From Undaria pinnatifida (lineage: Eukaryota > Sar > Phaeophyceae > Laminariales > Alariaceae): a stretch of 64,000 nucleotides of DNA. Below, in pieces: positions 51,240 through 62,460 of this stretch (positions within the stretch are counted from its first letter, which is position 1; the number at the start of each line of letters is the position of its first letter). The stretch spans positions 1,404,189 to 1,468,188 of the forward strand of contig JABAKD010000027.1 of assembly GCA_012845835.1 (NCBI GenBank), written 5' to 3'. The notes under the pieces were generated by a model. The model had not been told where the DNA came from. It made no database searches and was given only the letters and a program-made list of their open reading frames with translations. The position numbers and the translations under genes were made by a program.

Positions 51240-53220
51240 GCTGGTGCTGCGTTGTTCACTCGCCAAGTGTGCCCTGAGTGCCTGAGGTGCCAGATAGAAA
51301 CGAAATTTCCAAGGTTGGGTTCTGTAGGGTACGCACAAACCGTACGCGGGGTATTTACCCCGGGTATTAATTACCCTACAAAGAACAGCAGTAAGATCCG
51401 TAGGGTATTCATACCCGTACCCGGAACTTCTGGAGGTTCTGTACGAGTGACATTCACACCCGTGCCCGGAACTTCTGGACGATCTACATGCCAGTGCTAC
51501 AAATACCCGGGGTACGGGTATACAATTCTTTTAACGCATGTGAGATCTGTACGCTCGTGCCACATTACCCGGAACTTCTGTGACTTCTGTAACACTTGTG
51601 GCACAAACAGTACCCGGGGTACGGGTATACCTTTGTTACAATACCCGGGGAGGTCACGTGAATTAGTTCAGGCTTAATAACCCAAAGAGTGTATTATGCA
51701 TTTTATTATGATGTCATATCTTGCCGTCAGTGAAACCAACCCGAACACCGAATGTACAGAAGTAGCAGTACGTACCGTGTGTGATAGTAACACCTACTGT
51801 AGGTCCTGTCCATGTTTCTTTAGTTTCTAACCCGTAAGCACGTATAATATTAACAAAGGACGCTTTAGAATAAAAAAATATTCTTTTTTTATGAATTCGA
51901 TTCGATTTGGTGGCAACATACCTGGTACGAATTTGGCGCCTATTAGGAAACCACGTATTACGCATTTCCAATGTTTTCCGATCGGAATAAAAATACATAC
52001 ATACCAGGTAGATCTGCCGTGACGGCGATGCAGCAACCATTGACGTCTAGAAGTATCTTCTGTGTTTTCGGTAGCTTCGCTTCTTCTTTGTCGCGGCACT
52101 TGGCCTGTCGAGCTGTGGTGGCAAATATGGGCTTGCGGCCGCCATTATTTGTTTTGAAGCGCCATAGCCGGGGTAAGCTATGGTATGATCATATCGCAGT
52201 ATAACCGTGAGCGCGGCTGTTGCCCAGGTCACCACGACTCATTGAGTTTCATGATTTATAGCCTCTATCGGTGGTGGTTTTGTCGACAATTCATAATTGC
52301 GACAGATGCCTCGGGGACATTTGCCCGTTGAGAACATGCCATGCAAGCTGGATTGAATCCTCCACTTCAAATCGAATCCCCCCCGAGGAGGTGCGCATTT
52401 TCACAGGTATTACCAGTACCCGGAACTTCTGTAAGTTCTGCAGGACATTCATACCCGTACCCGGAACTTCTGTAAGTTCTGTACACCCGTGCCACAATAC
52501 CCGGAGCTTCCGGAAGTTCTGTAAGACGTTCATACCCGCACCTGAACTTCTGTTAGTTCTGTTGGACATTCGTACCAGTACCCGGAACGTCTGTGAGTTC
52601 TGTACGCCCGTGCCACAATCCCCGGAACTTCGGGAAGTTCTGTAACATTTTCATACCCTTACCCAAAACTTATGGAAGTTCTGTAAGACTCCCATACCCT
52701 TACTCGGAATCCACAACCCTACAGAACACAACCTTGGAAATTCAAACTTCGTTTCGCGCCCCTTTGGTCTTATCGCTACTACAATCTTCTTTTTGATCTG
52801 TCTCGATTATGTTGACGTTGAGGAGCGTTCATTACCATGTAAGTACTCAGTCGAAATTGGAGAGAAACTCGCTTCGTTTCGTGCCCCTTTGTCGTCCACT
52901 CGCCATGTGTGCCCTGTGCCCTGCGTGACTGATGTGCCGGCTTTGTTCGACGTTTCCAAGGTTATGATCTGTAGGGTTCGTGGATAACGGGTAAGGGTAT
53001 GGGAGTCTTATAGAACTTCCAGAAGTTTCGGGTACGGGTATGAAAGTGTTACAGAACTTCCAGAAGTTCCACGTATTATTGTGGCACGGACGTACAGACT
53101 TCACAGAAGTTCCGGGCGGGTGCAAAGAGTGCTTTACCCGTACCCCGGGTATTATGGCACGGGGTGTACAGAACTCACAGAAGTTCCGGGTACACGGGTA
53201 TAAATGAATGTCCTACGACT
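51240..53220. repeat. minisatellite-bearing repeat with GAACTTC..GAAGTTC cores
   Basis: A ~40-bp unit (ATACCCGGAACTTCTGKAAGTTCTGTAC, then CCCGTGCCACA or a variant) occurs about three times at 51.41-51.60 kb and seven times at 52.42-52.70 kb. It occurs four times in opposite orientation at 53.01-53.20 kb. A flanking block (CACTCGCCAAGTGTGCCCTG; TTTCCAAGGTT.GGTTCTGTAGGGT) occurs at 51.26, 52.89 and inverted at 52.72 kb. The 51.67-52.39 kb part between arrays shows no gene. Confidence 0.82.
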
Positions 53221-54130
53221 TACAGGATACACTTGACAAACTGATGCATTTTATCCCTAGCATATTCCTCAGCTCCAGAGTGACTGGAGCCTGTCCTGTG
53301 GCCACGGACTTGGTTATGCGAGTTGTGTGAGAACAACAACAACAACAACAACAACAACGACACGATGTATGTTATGCCTTTCGCCTACAACTCGTGGTGT
53401 TAGTGTTGTAAAAATGGTGTGATAAGGGGCGGGAAGGCTTCTGTGTTCACTCACTTCCGGGTTGCCGTCATTCCGCCATAAATATCTAACATAAACATTA
53501 TTCTAGCGGTCTACTTCATTTTAGAATCTTCTGTTAATCGCGTCATCGCGGTGTTACAGCATTGCGTTCTACGCTAGCGTTGCGTTCGAGTGGTTCAAGT
53601 CTACCAATAAAATATAAATATGAAGTCAATGACATGATACGGAGTTTAGTGGTGGTGGAACGATTTTTGTTTCTAGCCGATGCGTTCATCATCCCAGAAG
53701 GATAGGGTACGGGTTCGACATATTTTCAGTCTGCCTTGCACGTAAATGGTTTTGGTGTGTTACAATGAATGGTATTTGTTGTTGCACCGCGATTTTTAGG
53801 GGTGGTTTACGTTTTCTAGTTTTAGCTGAGGCGTCAAGTCACTTCAAAAGTAGGGCATAACTGTGCGATAAATTATATGCCTTCCTCCTACTACTAATTA
53901 TAACCTCTACCAACTAGTGTCGGCGGGTTCTAATTTTTGATGAGGGGTGGGAACGCTCTTTTGTTAGATACACACAACTGACTTCGGGGTTGCCGTCTTG
54001 CCGTCTAGGTCTCATCATCCCGGTGACAACGTGTTGGGTTCTAAGCTGCTAGTGTTGGGGTGGAGTGACTGGTGCTAGGCGTGGTGGTGCACGTTTACAA
54101 ATTAAATAATAATCTGGAGTCAGTACCATA
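53221..54130. other. no gene called; (AAC)n microsatellite
   Basis: A run of nine or ten AAC triplets lies at 53331-53358. Otherwise there are no ORFs above background and no known repeat family. Confidence 0.5.
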
Positions 54131-54745
54131 ATATCGCCTCATTGTCTATTTAGATCCGTCCATGCCGCTGATTCAATTTTCACCCCCCCCGGCCCCCAAC
54201 GCCCTCTTCTTCCTCACCACCCGCACCATCCCCTAGACTTAGCACCAGGCGTATAGCAAACCCCTACATCTATGCGACCTAAAGCCCTCCCCCCCCCCCC
54301 CCGCATTTCGCCCCCTCTCCCCCACGAGGAGGATTTATAGTTTCCACGCACAAATTGAGCTGCCCCACCTGTCCCTCCCCCCCCCTCCCCCTGCCGCTCC
54401 CTTTTGACCAAAATCAGGCCCCCCCGTCCTCAAAAACTCCGCCCCACCCCTCGCCGGTTATTTGACTTGCAGGGTTCACTTGATTTGATGAACTGATGCA
54501 TTTCCTTCCACAGCTGTCAGATTTTGTGCCCTTCGAAAACGGGTTTTATAGTTTCCGCGCACAGACTGACTAGCATCACACTGTTGACCTTGATAGCTAT
54601 ACTGTAGTTGCAAGGGGAGTCGCTGACCTACATACTTAAACAACCCATAATACGCGCGATCGAAGAATCACACACAGCTTGCAAAGATGACTTTCGACAA
54701 AATATTCGATCTCACAGCTGGAGTGTATATTTATTGTTATATACT
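54130..54745 (+). repeat. poly-C repeat family, right-end piece abutting a gypsy fragment
   Basis: It has the same blocks as 31.88-32.53 kb, ending CACAGCTGGAGTGTATATTTA. Gypsy coding sequence starts within a few bases. Confidence 0.85.
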
Positions 54746-54747
54746 CA

Positions 54748-55100
54748 ATGCAAGATACATTGAACATGTTAACACGCTGGGCAATAGCATTGCAGTCTTT
54801 TGACTTCGCCGTCCAACACAAACCAGGTAAACTACACGTCGTACCGGATAGGCTTTCGCGAATGTTTGCGTTCGAGCACCAGCAACAAGTAGCTGTGCTG
54901 TCCCTCGCGCCCATTTGCCGCAATGTACCAGATGACCTCAAGCTACAAGCAGCCCGTGTTCCTCGACCATATCAGATCTCCGCCGACAAACTGGCTAACC
55001 TAGAACCAGTACGCAGCGATCGGGAGCTCTTTAGTGCGAAATCAGTATTCGTGAGCGCTATAAAAATGTTTTTATGTCCGTCGATCAAGAAAAACTCCGC
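54748..55100 (+). pseudogene. pol: gypsy-2: end of RNase H and tether
   Basis: The start has LTRWAIALQSFDFAVQHKPGK and HVVPDRLSRMF, the terminal RNase H strand and the D-x-L-S-R signature of gypsy elements. After about 55.1 kb the frame runs out of homology, and the next domain is in another frame. Confidence 0.8.
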
Positions 55101-55174
55101 TCAGCACAAAATTAGAGTACGGACGGTACATCGATTACATACAACGCGCAGATGCACCATTACCCGAGAAAAAA

Positions 55175-55504
55175 ATGAAAACAACCATGTCTTACTCTTC
55201 AGTGCAGGACGGGCTGTTGTTCAACTCTTACGTTCCGGGATATCTTCAAAAACGAAGCACCTTCCGCGATCAACTCGTAGTACCGGAGGCCCTTGTTGGA
55301 TTAATTCTGCACGCCTACCACGATCACGTTCTATCCGGAGGACACCTCGCATTTCGCCCGGCTTTAAAAAACATCCTCCAGAAATATTGGTGGCTCACCA
55401 TCGGCCGCGACGTACAAGAATGGTGCGAAAAATGCCAAGCTTGTCAACGACGAAAAACAATACACAACAGACTCAAACTCCAGACCGGCCATTTACCTAC
55501 CTAG
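55175..55504 (+). CDS. pol: gypsy-2 integrase zinc-binding domain
   Basis: A HAYHDHVLSGGHLA segment provides the histidines and a KYWW...CEKCQACQRRK segment the C-x2-C pair. Unlike gypsy-1, the HHCC set is intact here. Stops TAG (55502) and TAA (about 55552) lie in the same frame before the catalytic core. Between them SVDLVEYQ retains the first catalytic aspartate. Confidence 0.82.
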   Translation: MKTTMSYSSVQDGLLFNSYVPGYLQKRSTFRDQLVVPEALVGLILHAYHDHVLSGGHLAFRPALKNILQKYWWLTIGRDVQEWCEKCQACQRRKTIHNRLKLQTGHLPT

Positions 55505-55594
55505 CGGCCATTTCAACAAATATCGGTTGACTTAGTAGAGTACCAATCGGTATAAACGTCAGCCGCAGGGATCGAATGTAAATACGTTCTCTCG

Positions 55595-56113
55595 ATGATG
55601 GACCATCTGACGAGGTTTGCGGTGCTATTGCCAGTACGTACTAAAACGGCCGAAACAGTAGCCAATGCCATAGTCGACAGAATAGCAAGCATTTTCGGCC
55701 CACCAGAAACCTTGCATAGCGATCAAGGACCCGATTTTGAGAATATAGTGATATACCAGCTGAAACAAATACTCGGATACAAAAAACCCCGCACAACGCC
55801 GTACCGGCCGCAGGGTAATTCAGTATCCGAACGGGTGCACTCAACGATGCACAGCATGCTAGCAATACACAGTGCAGTCGATCAAAGCAACTGGGCCACT
55901 CTCTTTACGTTTGTACAGTTAGCGCACAACACTAATTTTAGTGCAACGATGCATAAGACACCGTTCTTCTTAATGTTCGGACGACAACTCCGACTCCCAG
56001 TCGACATAACTTTCGGTATTCCTCATGTAGAAAGAAGAGCAGACGCCGAGGAATTCGCAATCACACAAGGGACAATTTGCAAATCACTTTTGAGGTCGCC
56101 CGCGGAAACTTAA
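55595..56113 (+). CDS. pol: gypsy-2 integrase catalytic core
   Basis: It is in the same frame as the zinc finger. HSDQGPDFEN carries the second Asp and SERVHSTMHS the Glu, with exactly 35 residues between them. An AHNTNFSATMHKTPFFLMFG block follows, as usual. The frame is lost near 56100. Confidence 0.87.
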   Translation: MMDHLTRFAVLLPVRTKTAETVANAIVDRIASIFGPPETLHSDQGPDFENIVIYQLKQILGYKKPRTTPYRPQGNSVSERVHSTMHSMLAIHSAVDQSNWATLFTFVQLAHNTNFSATMHKTPFFLMFGRQLRLPVDITFGIPHVERRADAEEFAITQGTICKSLLRSPAET

Positions 56114-56532
56114 CCGAGCGTGCAGACAAACAGGCAAAACAGAATAGCAAGCCTAAACCGTACCCGGTGTTCAAACCTAGACAGGAAGTACTCGTGTACA
56201 AACCTTACCAGGATTCGGATGGGCCCAACCCGAAACTGCTATTACCACGGCGAAGACCGTATATCGTCTGCTCACAATTATCACCAGTGGTGTATAGAGT
56301 ACGACTCACGAACGACACTCGACGGGTGTCAATCCACCTCGCCCACATAAAGCCCTACTATCAACGGGAGACACCACCCGCACCTCAATTTGAGAAGCTG
56401 ACGGAATTGGTTTCAGGGGAGCCTATTCCCCTACCCGAGCTGGACCATCCAGACATAGCTCAACCCAAAATTGACTCGATCATGAACGGGGACCTGGCTG
56501 ACCAAGCCCCCACAACTACAAGTACCGCCTAA
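56077..56532 (+). CDS. pol: gypsy-2 integrase C-terminal domain
   Basis: ERADKQAKQN, EVLVYKPYQDSDGPNPKL and PRRRPYIVCSQLSPVVYRV correspond to the same region of gypsy-1; the GPY triplet reads R-P-Y. It ends without a convincing chromodomain at TAA 56530-56532. A further frame downstream could hold one, but I could not recognise it. Confidence 0.8.
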   Translation: MQITFEVARGNLTERADKQAKQNSKPKPYPVFKPRQEVLVYKPYQDSDGPNPKLLLPRRRPYIVCSQLSPVVYRVRLTNDTRRVSIHLAHIKPYYQRETPPAPQFEKLTELVSGEPIPLPELDHPDIAQPKIDSIMNGDLADQAPTTTSTA

Positions 56533-57536
56533 GACTCCGAAGATACGGCCCTGAATCTGACCTCGAGCATCGCGAGGACGAAATACCCCAACGTCACGAA
56601 TTGATCGCCGCATACCGAGCCCAAAAGGGTTTGCAACTCGCGATAACCTCACCTTCTTCGCCTCCCCTCCCTTCTCTCGGGAAACAGAAGCGTACAGTAG
56701 GCAGGAACGAGCACGAATGGAGACAGCGCAAATATATTTTCAGATGTTCCGCGGCGTAACCGAATAACGAACAAGTTGGCAATCACAGTTGACTTAGCTG
56801 TAGGCACAAAAGTCAACAACGGTGATGAGAGTAGCACCAGCAGACATGGTAGTACACGCTCGTGTCTACCATGATCCGACGGGCACTTTACCCGGCATTC
56901 CGGTGGGAATAGCCGGGGCAAGGAGGCGTGAAGAAAATTTTTGTACTAAACGGGGAGAAGCTGTAAGAAGCGTGACACTTCGTGCCCGTGCCCGACACTC
57001 CGTTCCGAACGGGACAAAACAGCAACACCACTGTCAAGCCACAAAATGGTTCGAACACTAAATACACGCGGGGAATGAGACCCACGCGACTCCGACTCCG
57101 CCCCACATAAAACGAAGTCACACGTTGATGCACCTAGATCAACCGAGCCGACTTCGAGTGAAAATATATAGGCGGACCTGCCCACAAAAGAGGAATCACG
57201 AAATAATTTCGCTGCCCGTGGTTCCCAGAACAGCAACCACGAGGTGCGCACCAGTACGTGTGGCCACACGGAAAACGTGCGTTGATATAATAGTTGGAAA
57301 CCCCATACAACTCCAGTATACGCTGTCAGCATGCAAGCTCGAAAATGTAAGCATCTTCGCTCGACCGGTGCTTCACACCCGTGTTTACTAAACATGTCAG
57401 TTATAAGAAGTGGATACACCCATATAATAGCTGCTGTGTCTCGATCCGATAAATCGACACCCCGTTTCCTCAATTTGTCATCCTCCCGACGACCGCTACA
57501 ATACCACCCCTATCTATGATGAGCTTGCAGCGAATA
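56533..57536. other. gypsy-2 3' non-coding region
   Basis: No domain is recognised on either strand. It lies between the integrase end and the putative polypurine tract. Confidence 0.4.
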
Positions 57537-57548
57537 CAAAGGGGGGTG

Positions 57549-58165
57549 ATGTGGAAGACAGGGTCGTAGATACCTATCGTAGATCTCGTACACGCATGCG
57601 CGAGAGGACACGTCATCGGTCAGGCAGTGCACGATCCAGGATCTCGAGCGGTGTCACCCGTCATAGATGGTGTTGACCCGTCCCCTGTGGGTCAGCTACC
57701 GAAAGATAATCCCGCCGCATGACGAGAGGGCATAAAACCACCGTCACTCTAGCTTTAGCATCCTTACTACATCTAAGAAGGAAAGGTTTCAGCGTGCGCC
57801 CGCTGTGAAGGCGATTGTCAAGGGACCTTAGCACCGCGACGCACTCTCCGCCTTGACTTAAGCTCCGCGTCGCCCTCTTTGCTCCGATGCCAGCTACGAG
57901 ACGAGTACAAGACCTCCGGGACCGCCCTCTCTACTTCGACGCCTGGACCCGTGAGAGGCCAGACTCCATAAAAATAACAATTAAAAACATGTATTTCACA
58001 AGCGCCCCCCGGCCGCGTGACGGTGGCATCTCAATGCAACACGTACCTCTTATGAAACCCCTCCAAAGTTTTATGAATCAGGCCTACCCGGACTCTGACA
58101 GCCCCGGTCCCTTCTTCTGCAGAGCTATCAACCTCTCGGACCGTAAGGCGGCCTGAACTAACCGT
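57549..58165 (+). repeat. putative gypsy-2 3' LTR (right edge unknown)
   Basis: It begins TGTGGAAGACAGGG directly after the purine tract. A CATAAAACC box at about 57731 could be the promoter. No second copy exists in the window, so the right edge cannot be fixed. It could end anywhere before the YR element tail at 58.17 kb. Confidence 0.4.
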
Positions 58166-58169
58166 ACTT

Positions 58170-58391
58170 CTAAAAATAATGTGTTTGTGCGAGGACTGCA
58201 GAGATTACTTCAGCCTCTTCACCTGCTGCCCTTACGTATGTCATAAAAGCCCTACACTTCCATCTTCGTGTGCGATGGATTTTCGACTCCGAAATGCCTT
58301 TCGCCGCTAACTGGGTGCCCCCTCCGATTCTTCCCGAGCGTAGCGCAAATTGCATGGGGTCTCTACCGCTGCATCCTACCATCAACCGCAA
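58170..58391 (-). pseudogene. YR copy 3: recombinase C-terminal catalytic piece
   Basis: ALRSGRIGGGTQLA aligns with ALHSLRIGGATTLA of the intact element, so the catalytic His is replaced by Arg. An RRWKCRAFMTYVR segment follows, with the tyrosine in the expected place. The last residues diverge before TAG/TGA. Confidence 0.75.
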
Positions 58392-58503
58392 CGCTGCAAC
58401 CGCTTCCGTTCTAGTGAAAACGTTTTAACCGCGCGACGCGGCCCAGACAGTCAGCGGCGCCCCCCCTGGCAGCCCGGGATGCAAAGATGCAAGTCGAGCA
58501 ATT

Positions 58504-59405
58504 TCAGAAGAACTTCGAAGATCCCCATCGACACACACCCCATCTCCCTCTCGTTCGACAACCGCGTACGCGCAATCGTGCACCCTGCTCTTTTTTATCG
58601 CATTTCGACACCACAAATCTGATCTGCGCTGCCGTGGCGGTCGATCTGTTCCCGAACTCAACCTGTACTCCTCCGCGCGAAAACGTGGGGCACTTTCGCG
58701 TCAAACAAAACTCTGGGTGAACTTTGCCATCCGCGAAAGCCCACAGCTTTGACGCTCTGCACAACAGAAAATATGTCATCGCGAGTCCCAGCCACATAAC
58801 ACGCCCACCGTCTTCCATACTTTCGAATGCCTGTCGGACTTGTGATAACAGTTACCACGACAGCGGTAATCTAACCTATGATTTCTTTTTTGACATGCCG
58901 TGCGCCCGGTCTATCCCATCTCCTACAGCTGCTATAATGTAATGCGACATCGGCAACTCCCATCCAGCGAACTTTTTGTGTAGTATGCTAATTGCGGCCA
59001 AGTATCCTCTAACAGTAGACTACCGATTACTATGCACAAAATAGCGAGACCCCATAAACCGAGCAGATCAGACAACACTTCCTTGGGGTCAGCAAGCGTG
59101 TGAAACCACGGTTCGTTTCCCCGCGCTTGTCTCTCTTTTATCCAGGTGTTCCACTTCGCTAGATAGTTTTTCTGCGTACTCTTCCCGACTGAACCGAGCG
59201 CGAGCGTTTCAACTAATCCCGCTAACTCGTCCTTGTGTCCTCGGTTGTTGCCCTCTGTTCCTGCAGGGGCTTGTGCGAACAGTAGACACAATAGAAGCGA
59301 ACAGTGGACACAATAGTGTGCCTGCCGTATGTGGATCGAGGGACATACCCCACCACGCACGCGAATCAGCCGGGTTGTGCGATGCTCATTATGTCCCGCA
59401 GGCAA
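58504..59405 (-). pseudogene. YR copy 3: recombinase N-terminal and first catalytic pieces
   Basis: Two frames are used. The upstream one has VGKSTQKNYLAKWNTWIKER, the SAM-like core-binding domain. The downstream one has TYFLLCRASKLWAF, with the first catalytic Arg, and HPEFCLTRKCPTFSRGG. Confidence 0.75.
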
Positions 59406-59680
59406 TCGTAATGCTTGCTGAAAATGCTCTTTGTCTGAAATACGGCATCGAAAACTCCCTTACCCCTCGTTCCAATGTCTTGTTCCGACCACTCGTCAGC
59501 GTTGGTGAGCTCTTTGACCTTGTCCGCCAGGATCACACGAGGCCAACGGGACATACCATCAGCTAGTGTGTTCCGTACGCCGGGAATGTGTTATGCAGTA
59601 TGGTTCCAGCCCCCCTTGAATTCGAGACGCCCGAGCATTCTCATGAGTACGCATGCTCGTTTGTCCCTCGACCTCCCGCA

Positions 59681-61487
59681 TCAAGCGATCCAAGATATTG
59701 CTGCCGTGTTGTCACCGCGCATCAGAATCGGATTCCCCTTTGCGTCTGCTCTGTCTCCTACCAGTTGAAGCATGATCCACGCGGTCACGATCATACCCAA
59801 TAACTCCAAGGGGTTGATCGTGATGTTGCAGGTCTCTCGCCGATCAGCTTTTCTCTTTAGCTCTTCTGTCAGTTCTATTGGCAAGTCGTATATCCAAAAT
59901 ACCTTCCCTTCGACGCCAAAACCGCCCACTGCCTCGAAACTGGCGTCAGCCAGGTAGTGGTTTCTGTTTTTGCCGGCCGTGTAACAGGGAGAGCTAAGCG
60001 CCTTGCCTTCGTGTAGCAGTTCGTGATCGATAGCTCACTTCCAGAATAGATGGTCAGTGTGAAACCCTATACCGAGTCCTACGGAACGGTTCTGGTTTTT
60101 TCTACCGCCGGGTCAGCCGCAGCAACCTCCACACAAAATACCTACCAGCCCGTACTACGTGCGTGAGGTTCCACAACTTACCGGCCGTGCTAAGCACGTT
60201 CCTCGCCGTCGCTTCCCTTCTGCTCTGGGGCCATTGCTCGAACATGAATATCTGTATCGCTTCAAACTTTCGCGCGGAACCGAAATTTTCATGGAATGGG
60301 AGCTGATAGGGAAGCCTAGCGCGTCAATCGTGGTGTCCCAGTCCGTGCTTTATTTTGGCGCGAGAATGGTCGTTACTCCCACCCCCCCCGGGCCGAACAA
60401 TCGCACGTGACCCGAACCCAGAGAGGCTGACGTAAGGCTGTAGTGTCGTCGTCAGAGTGCCTTAACCTGACATGTAGCTAGTCGTCAACGTACACGGATA
60501 TGAAGAATGGGTCGGATTTCCCCCCCCCACAGTGAGTTTTGACGTTTGCCTCCGGCGGTATTGGTGTTGGTTTTCGGTCTTTCTAACGCTCCACCACCTT
60601 TACGTGAGCTACCATTTTTTTTTCTTCGTCAAACAACCGAGCTGAATCGATCGCGGTGTTGCAGTGCGCATGTGCGGCCGCCGCCGACATAACGCCCCAG
60701 AACCCCGGCGATCCCGACCATCCGAAAGTCAAACAAAAAATAATTACTACAAGCTCTCCTATGATGTAGCAAAATTTGTGGGCTTATCCGGGTCTACTCG
60801 CACGTTCCGAAAAGCGTTTGACATGTCAGCCTTGCTCATCAAAGCATCCTCTTTTCTGGGATTTTCCTTCTCAAGGTCACGAGTTCGCCTAGAAACTTGG
60901 GCAGCGCTCCACCGTCAGGCATTAGGGGACGGTATCGGTGTCAGTGTCTTCGTTTAGACCCCTTTTCTTCTCTCTGCTCTGCACATCGAACAAAATATCA
61001 TTGATTATCCGACCTCGTGTGTCACGACCGCCACCAGTGGAGATACTCTGAGATTAGATATTTCGTGTGCAGCTGGTTTCTGTATCACTAAACGTTTTCG
61101 GCGCCTGACGTCTTCCCGGATTTTTTCCCAAATTGCCTGCAAGTGCTCGGTGACACTTCTGTGGTTTCCGTACTGTAACGCGCGCTCGAGATCAGTTTCG
61201 GACGCTACTGCATTCACCGGCACCCCTCCTGTGACAATCATGACCAGCTCATCCACTACCCCGAAGCCATTTAGATCTCCAAAGTAACGCTGTATGTATA
61301 CGGGGCTTATAAGTGGTCCTGCCAAGAATCCTCCTATCAGTCGAGCTACGTCTCCCACGACTCTTTGTTTTTTTTGGACCATGGCTGTGCAAATGTTCTC
61401 TAGCTTGTACAATAGATGTTTTCTCTCTCGAGAGTCGAGGCCTTCTTGTCCAAGTCCGTCTTTCTGAACGTGCCACTGCTGTTCCAT
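59681..61487 (-). pseudogene. YR copy 3: RT-RNase H
   Basis: The N-terminal frame (61487-61005) has GGFLAGPLISPVYIQRYFGD and RALQYGNHRSVTEHLQ. The catalytic motif reads DPFFISVYVDD near 60.49 kb and is followed at once by TAG. The thumb block LWNLTHVVRAGRYFVWRLLR is at ~60.15-60.2 kb. RNase H reads DASFEAVGGFGVEG and NPLELLGMIVTAW, then ILMRGDNTAAISWI at 59.93-59.68 kb. A C8 run near 60.52 kb lies at a frame change. Confidence 0.8.
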
Positions 61488-61529
61488 GCGTTCTGTACTT
61501 TTTCGCCTGCGCGTCTCCCCGTAGGGAAG

Positions 61530-62424
61530 TCACGGGCGTGTTGACCCGCCACACTCCCGTGGGTCAACGGGTATCAACGTGCTAACGTCTGTCTGCTGTA
61601 CTGGCGGCTCTACTTGTCCTTGCCTTCGCGGCCCCTCTCTCTGCTCTGATCTGTGCATATACTCCAACGGCGTGCTTTCTGCTTCTGTGGGGTATCTGCT
61701 GTACTGTACAGGTGGACAGTCGTTCTGGTTTGAGCCTTCTACCCGATTGATGTTTTTCCGACTCACGCGGAAGTGAGGTGTTCTGGCCCTCTTCTCCTGT
61801 TGTTCTGTGCTGCGGTATGGGAGTTTCGCCCCACCGACGTCTGTCCGGTCTCCGAAAGAAGCTAACTTCCGTCTATGCTCAGACGAAGCCTGTGGTTCTG
61901 TGCTGCTGTGGTGTGACAGTTCCGCACCACCGGTTCGCGAAAAAATGTAACTTTCGTCTCTGCTCACACAACGCCTGCTGTTCTGTGCTGTGGTGTGAGA
62001 GTTCCTCACGATGGATAACTGGTTGGTTTGCAAAATAAGGTATCCTTTGTCTCTGCTCACGAAAAGCCTGCTGTTCTGTGCTGGGGTGTGAGAGTTCTGC
62101 GCCACCGATGTATTTTCGGTTCGTTGAATAAGGTGAACTTCGTCTCTGCTCACACGAAGCCTGTGGTTCTGTGCTGCTTTGGTGTGAGAGCTCCGCACCA
62201 CCGGTTCGCGAAATAAGGTAGCTTTCGTCTCTGCTCACACAAAGCTTGCTGTTCTGCGCTGTGGTGTGAGAGTTCCTCACGATGGATAACTGGTTGGTTC
62301 GCGAAATAAAGTAACCTTTGTCTCTGATCACGAAACGCCTGCTGTTCTGTGCTGTGGTGTGAGAGTTCTGCACCACCGATGTATTTTCGGTTCGCGGAAT
62401 AAGGTGAACTTCGTCTCTGCTCAC
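61530..62424 (-). pseudogene. YR copy 3: repeat-bearing part of gag-like ORF
   Basis: An imperfect 35-residue unit occurs about seven times (SHTTAQNSR..VSRD..YLISRT and related forms). It begins roughly every 105 bp between 61.80 and 62.45 kb. Two overlapping frames cover it. The unit does not match any family I recognise. Confidence 0.6.
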
Positions 62425-62450
62425 GAAAAGCCTGCTGTTCTCGATTTTCT
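61795..62450. repeat. ~105-bp tandem repeat with three alternating variants
   Basis: Units carry CTGTTCTGTGCTGTGGTGTGAGAGTT and TCTCTGCTCACRMRAAGCCTG. The variable middle reads CACCACCGATGTATTTTCGG, CACGATGGATAACTGGTTGG or CACCACCGGTTCGCG. These variants recur in order, so a higher-order unit of ~315 bp was duplicated. Confidence 0.85.
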
Positions 62451-62460
62451 TACACTGGGG

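Larger units (their letters stand above)
54748..57548 (+). mobile_element. second Ty3/gypsy element, 5' truncated
   Basis: The plus strand carries the end of RNase H, then the integrase zinc finger, catalytic core and GPY-type C terminus. Shared wording with the first element (FGPPETLHSDQG; GYKK.RT; ERADKQA) shows the same lineage. Everything 5' of the RNase H end is missing, replaced by the poly-C repeat end. The purine tract AAAGGGGGGTGA at about 57539-57550 may be its polypurine tract before a 3' LTR. Confidence 0.85.

Noticed and set aside
57887-58156. Small plus-strand frame of 89 codons near the putative gypsy-2 LTR
   Set aside because: No domain; it lies in a likely LTR or intergenic DNA.
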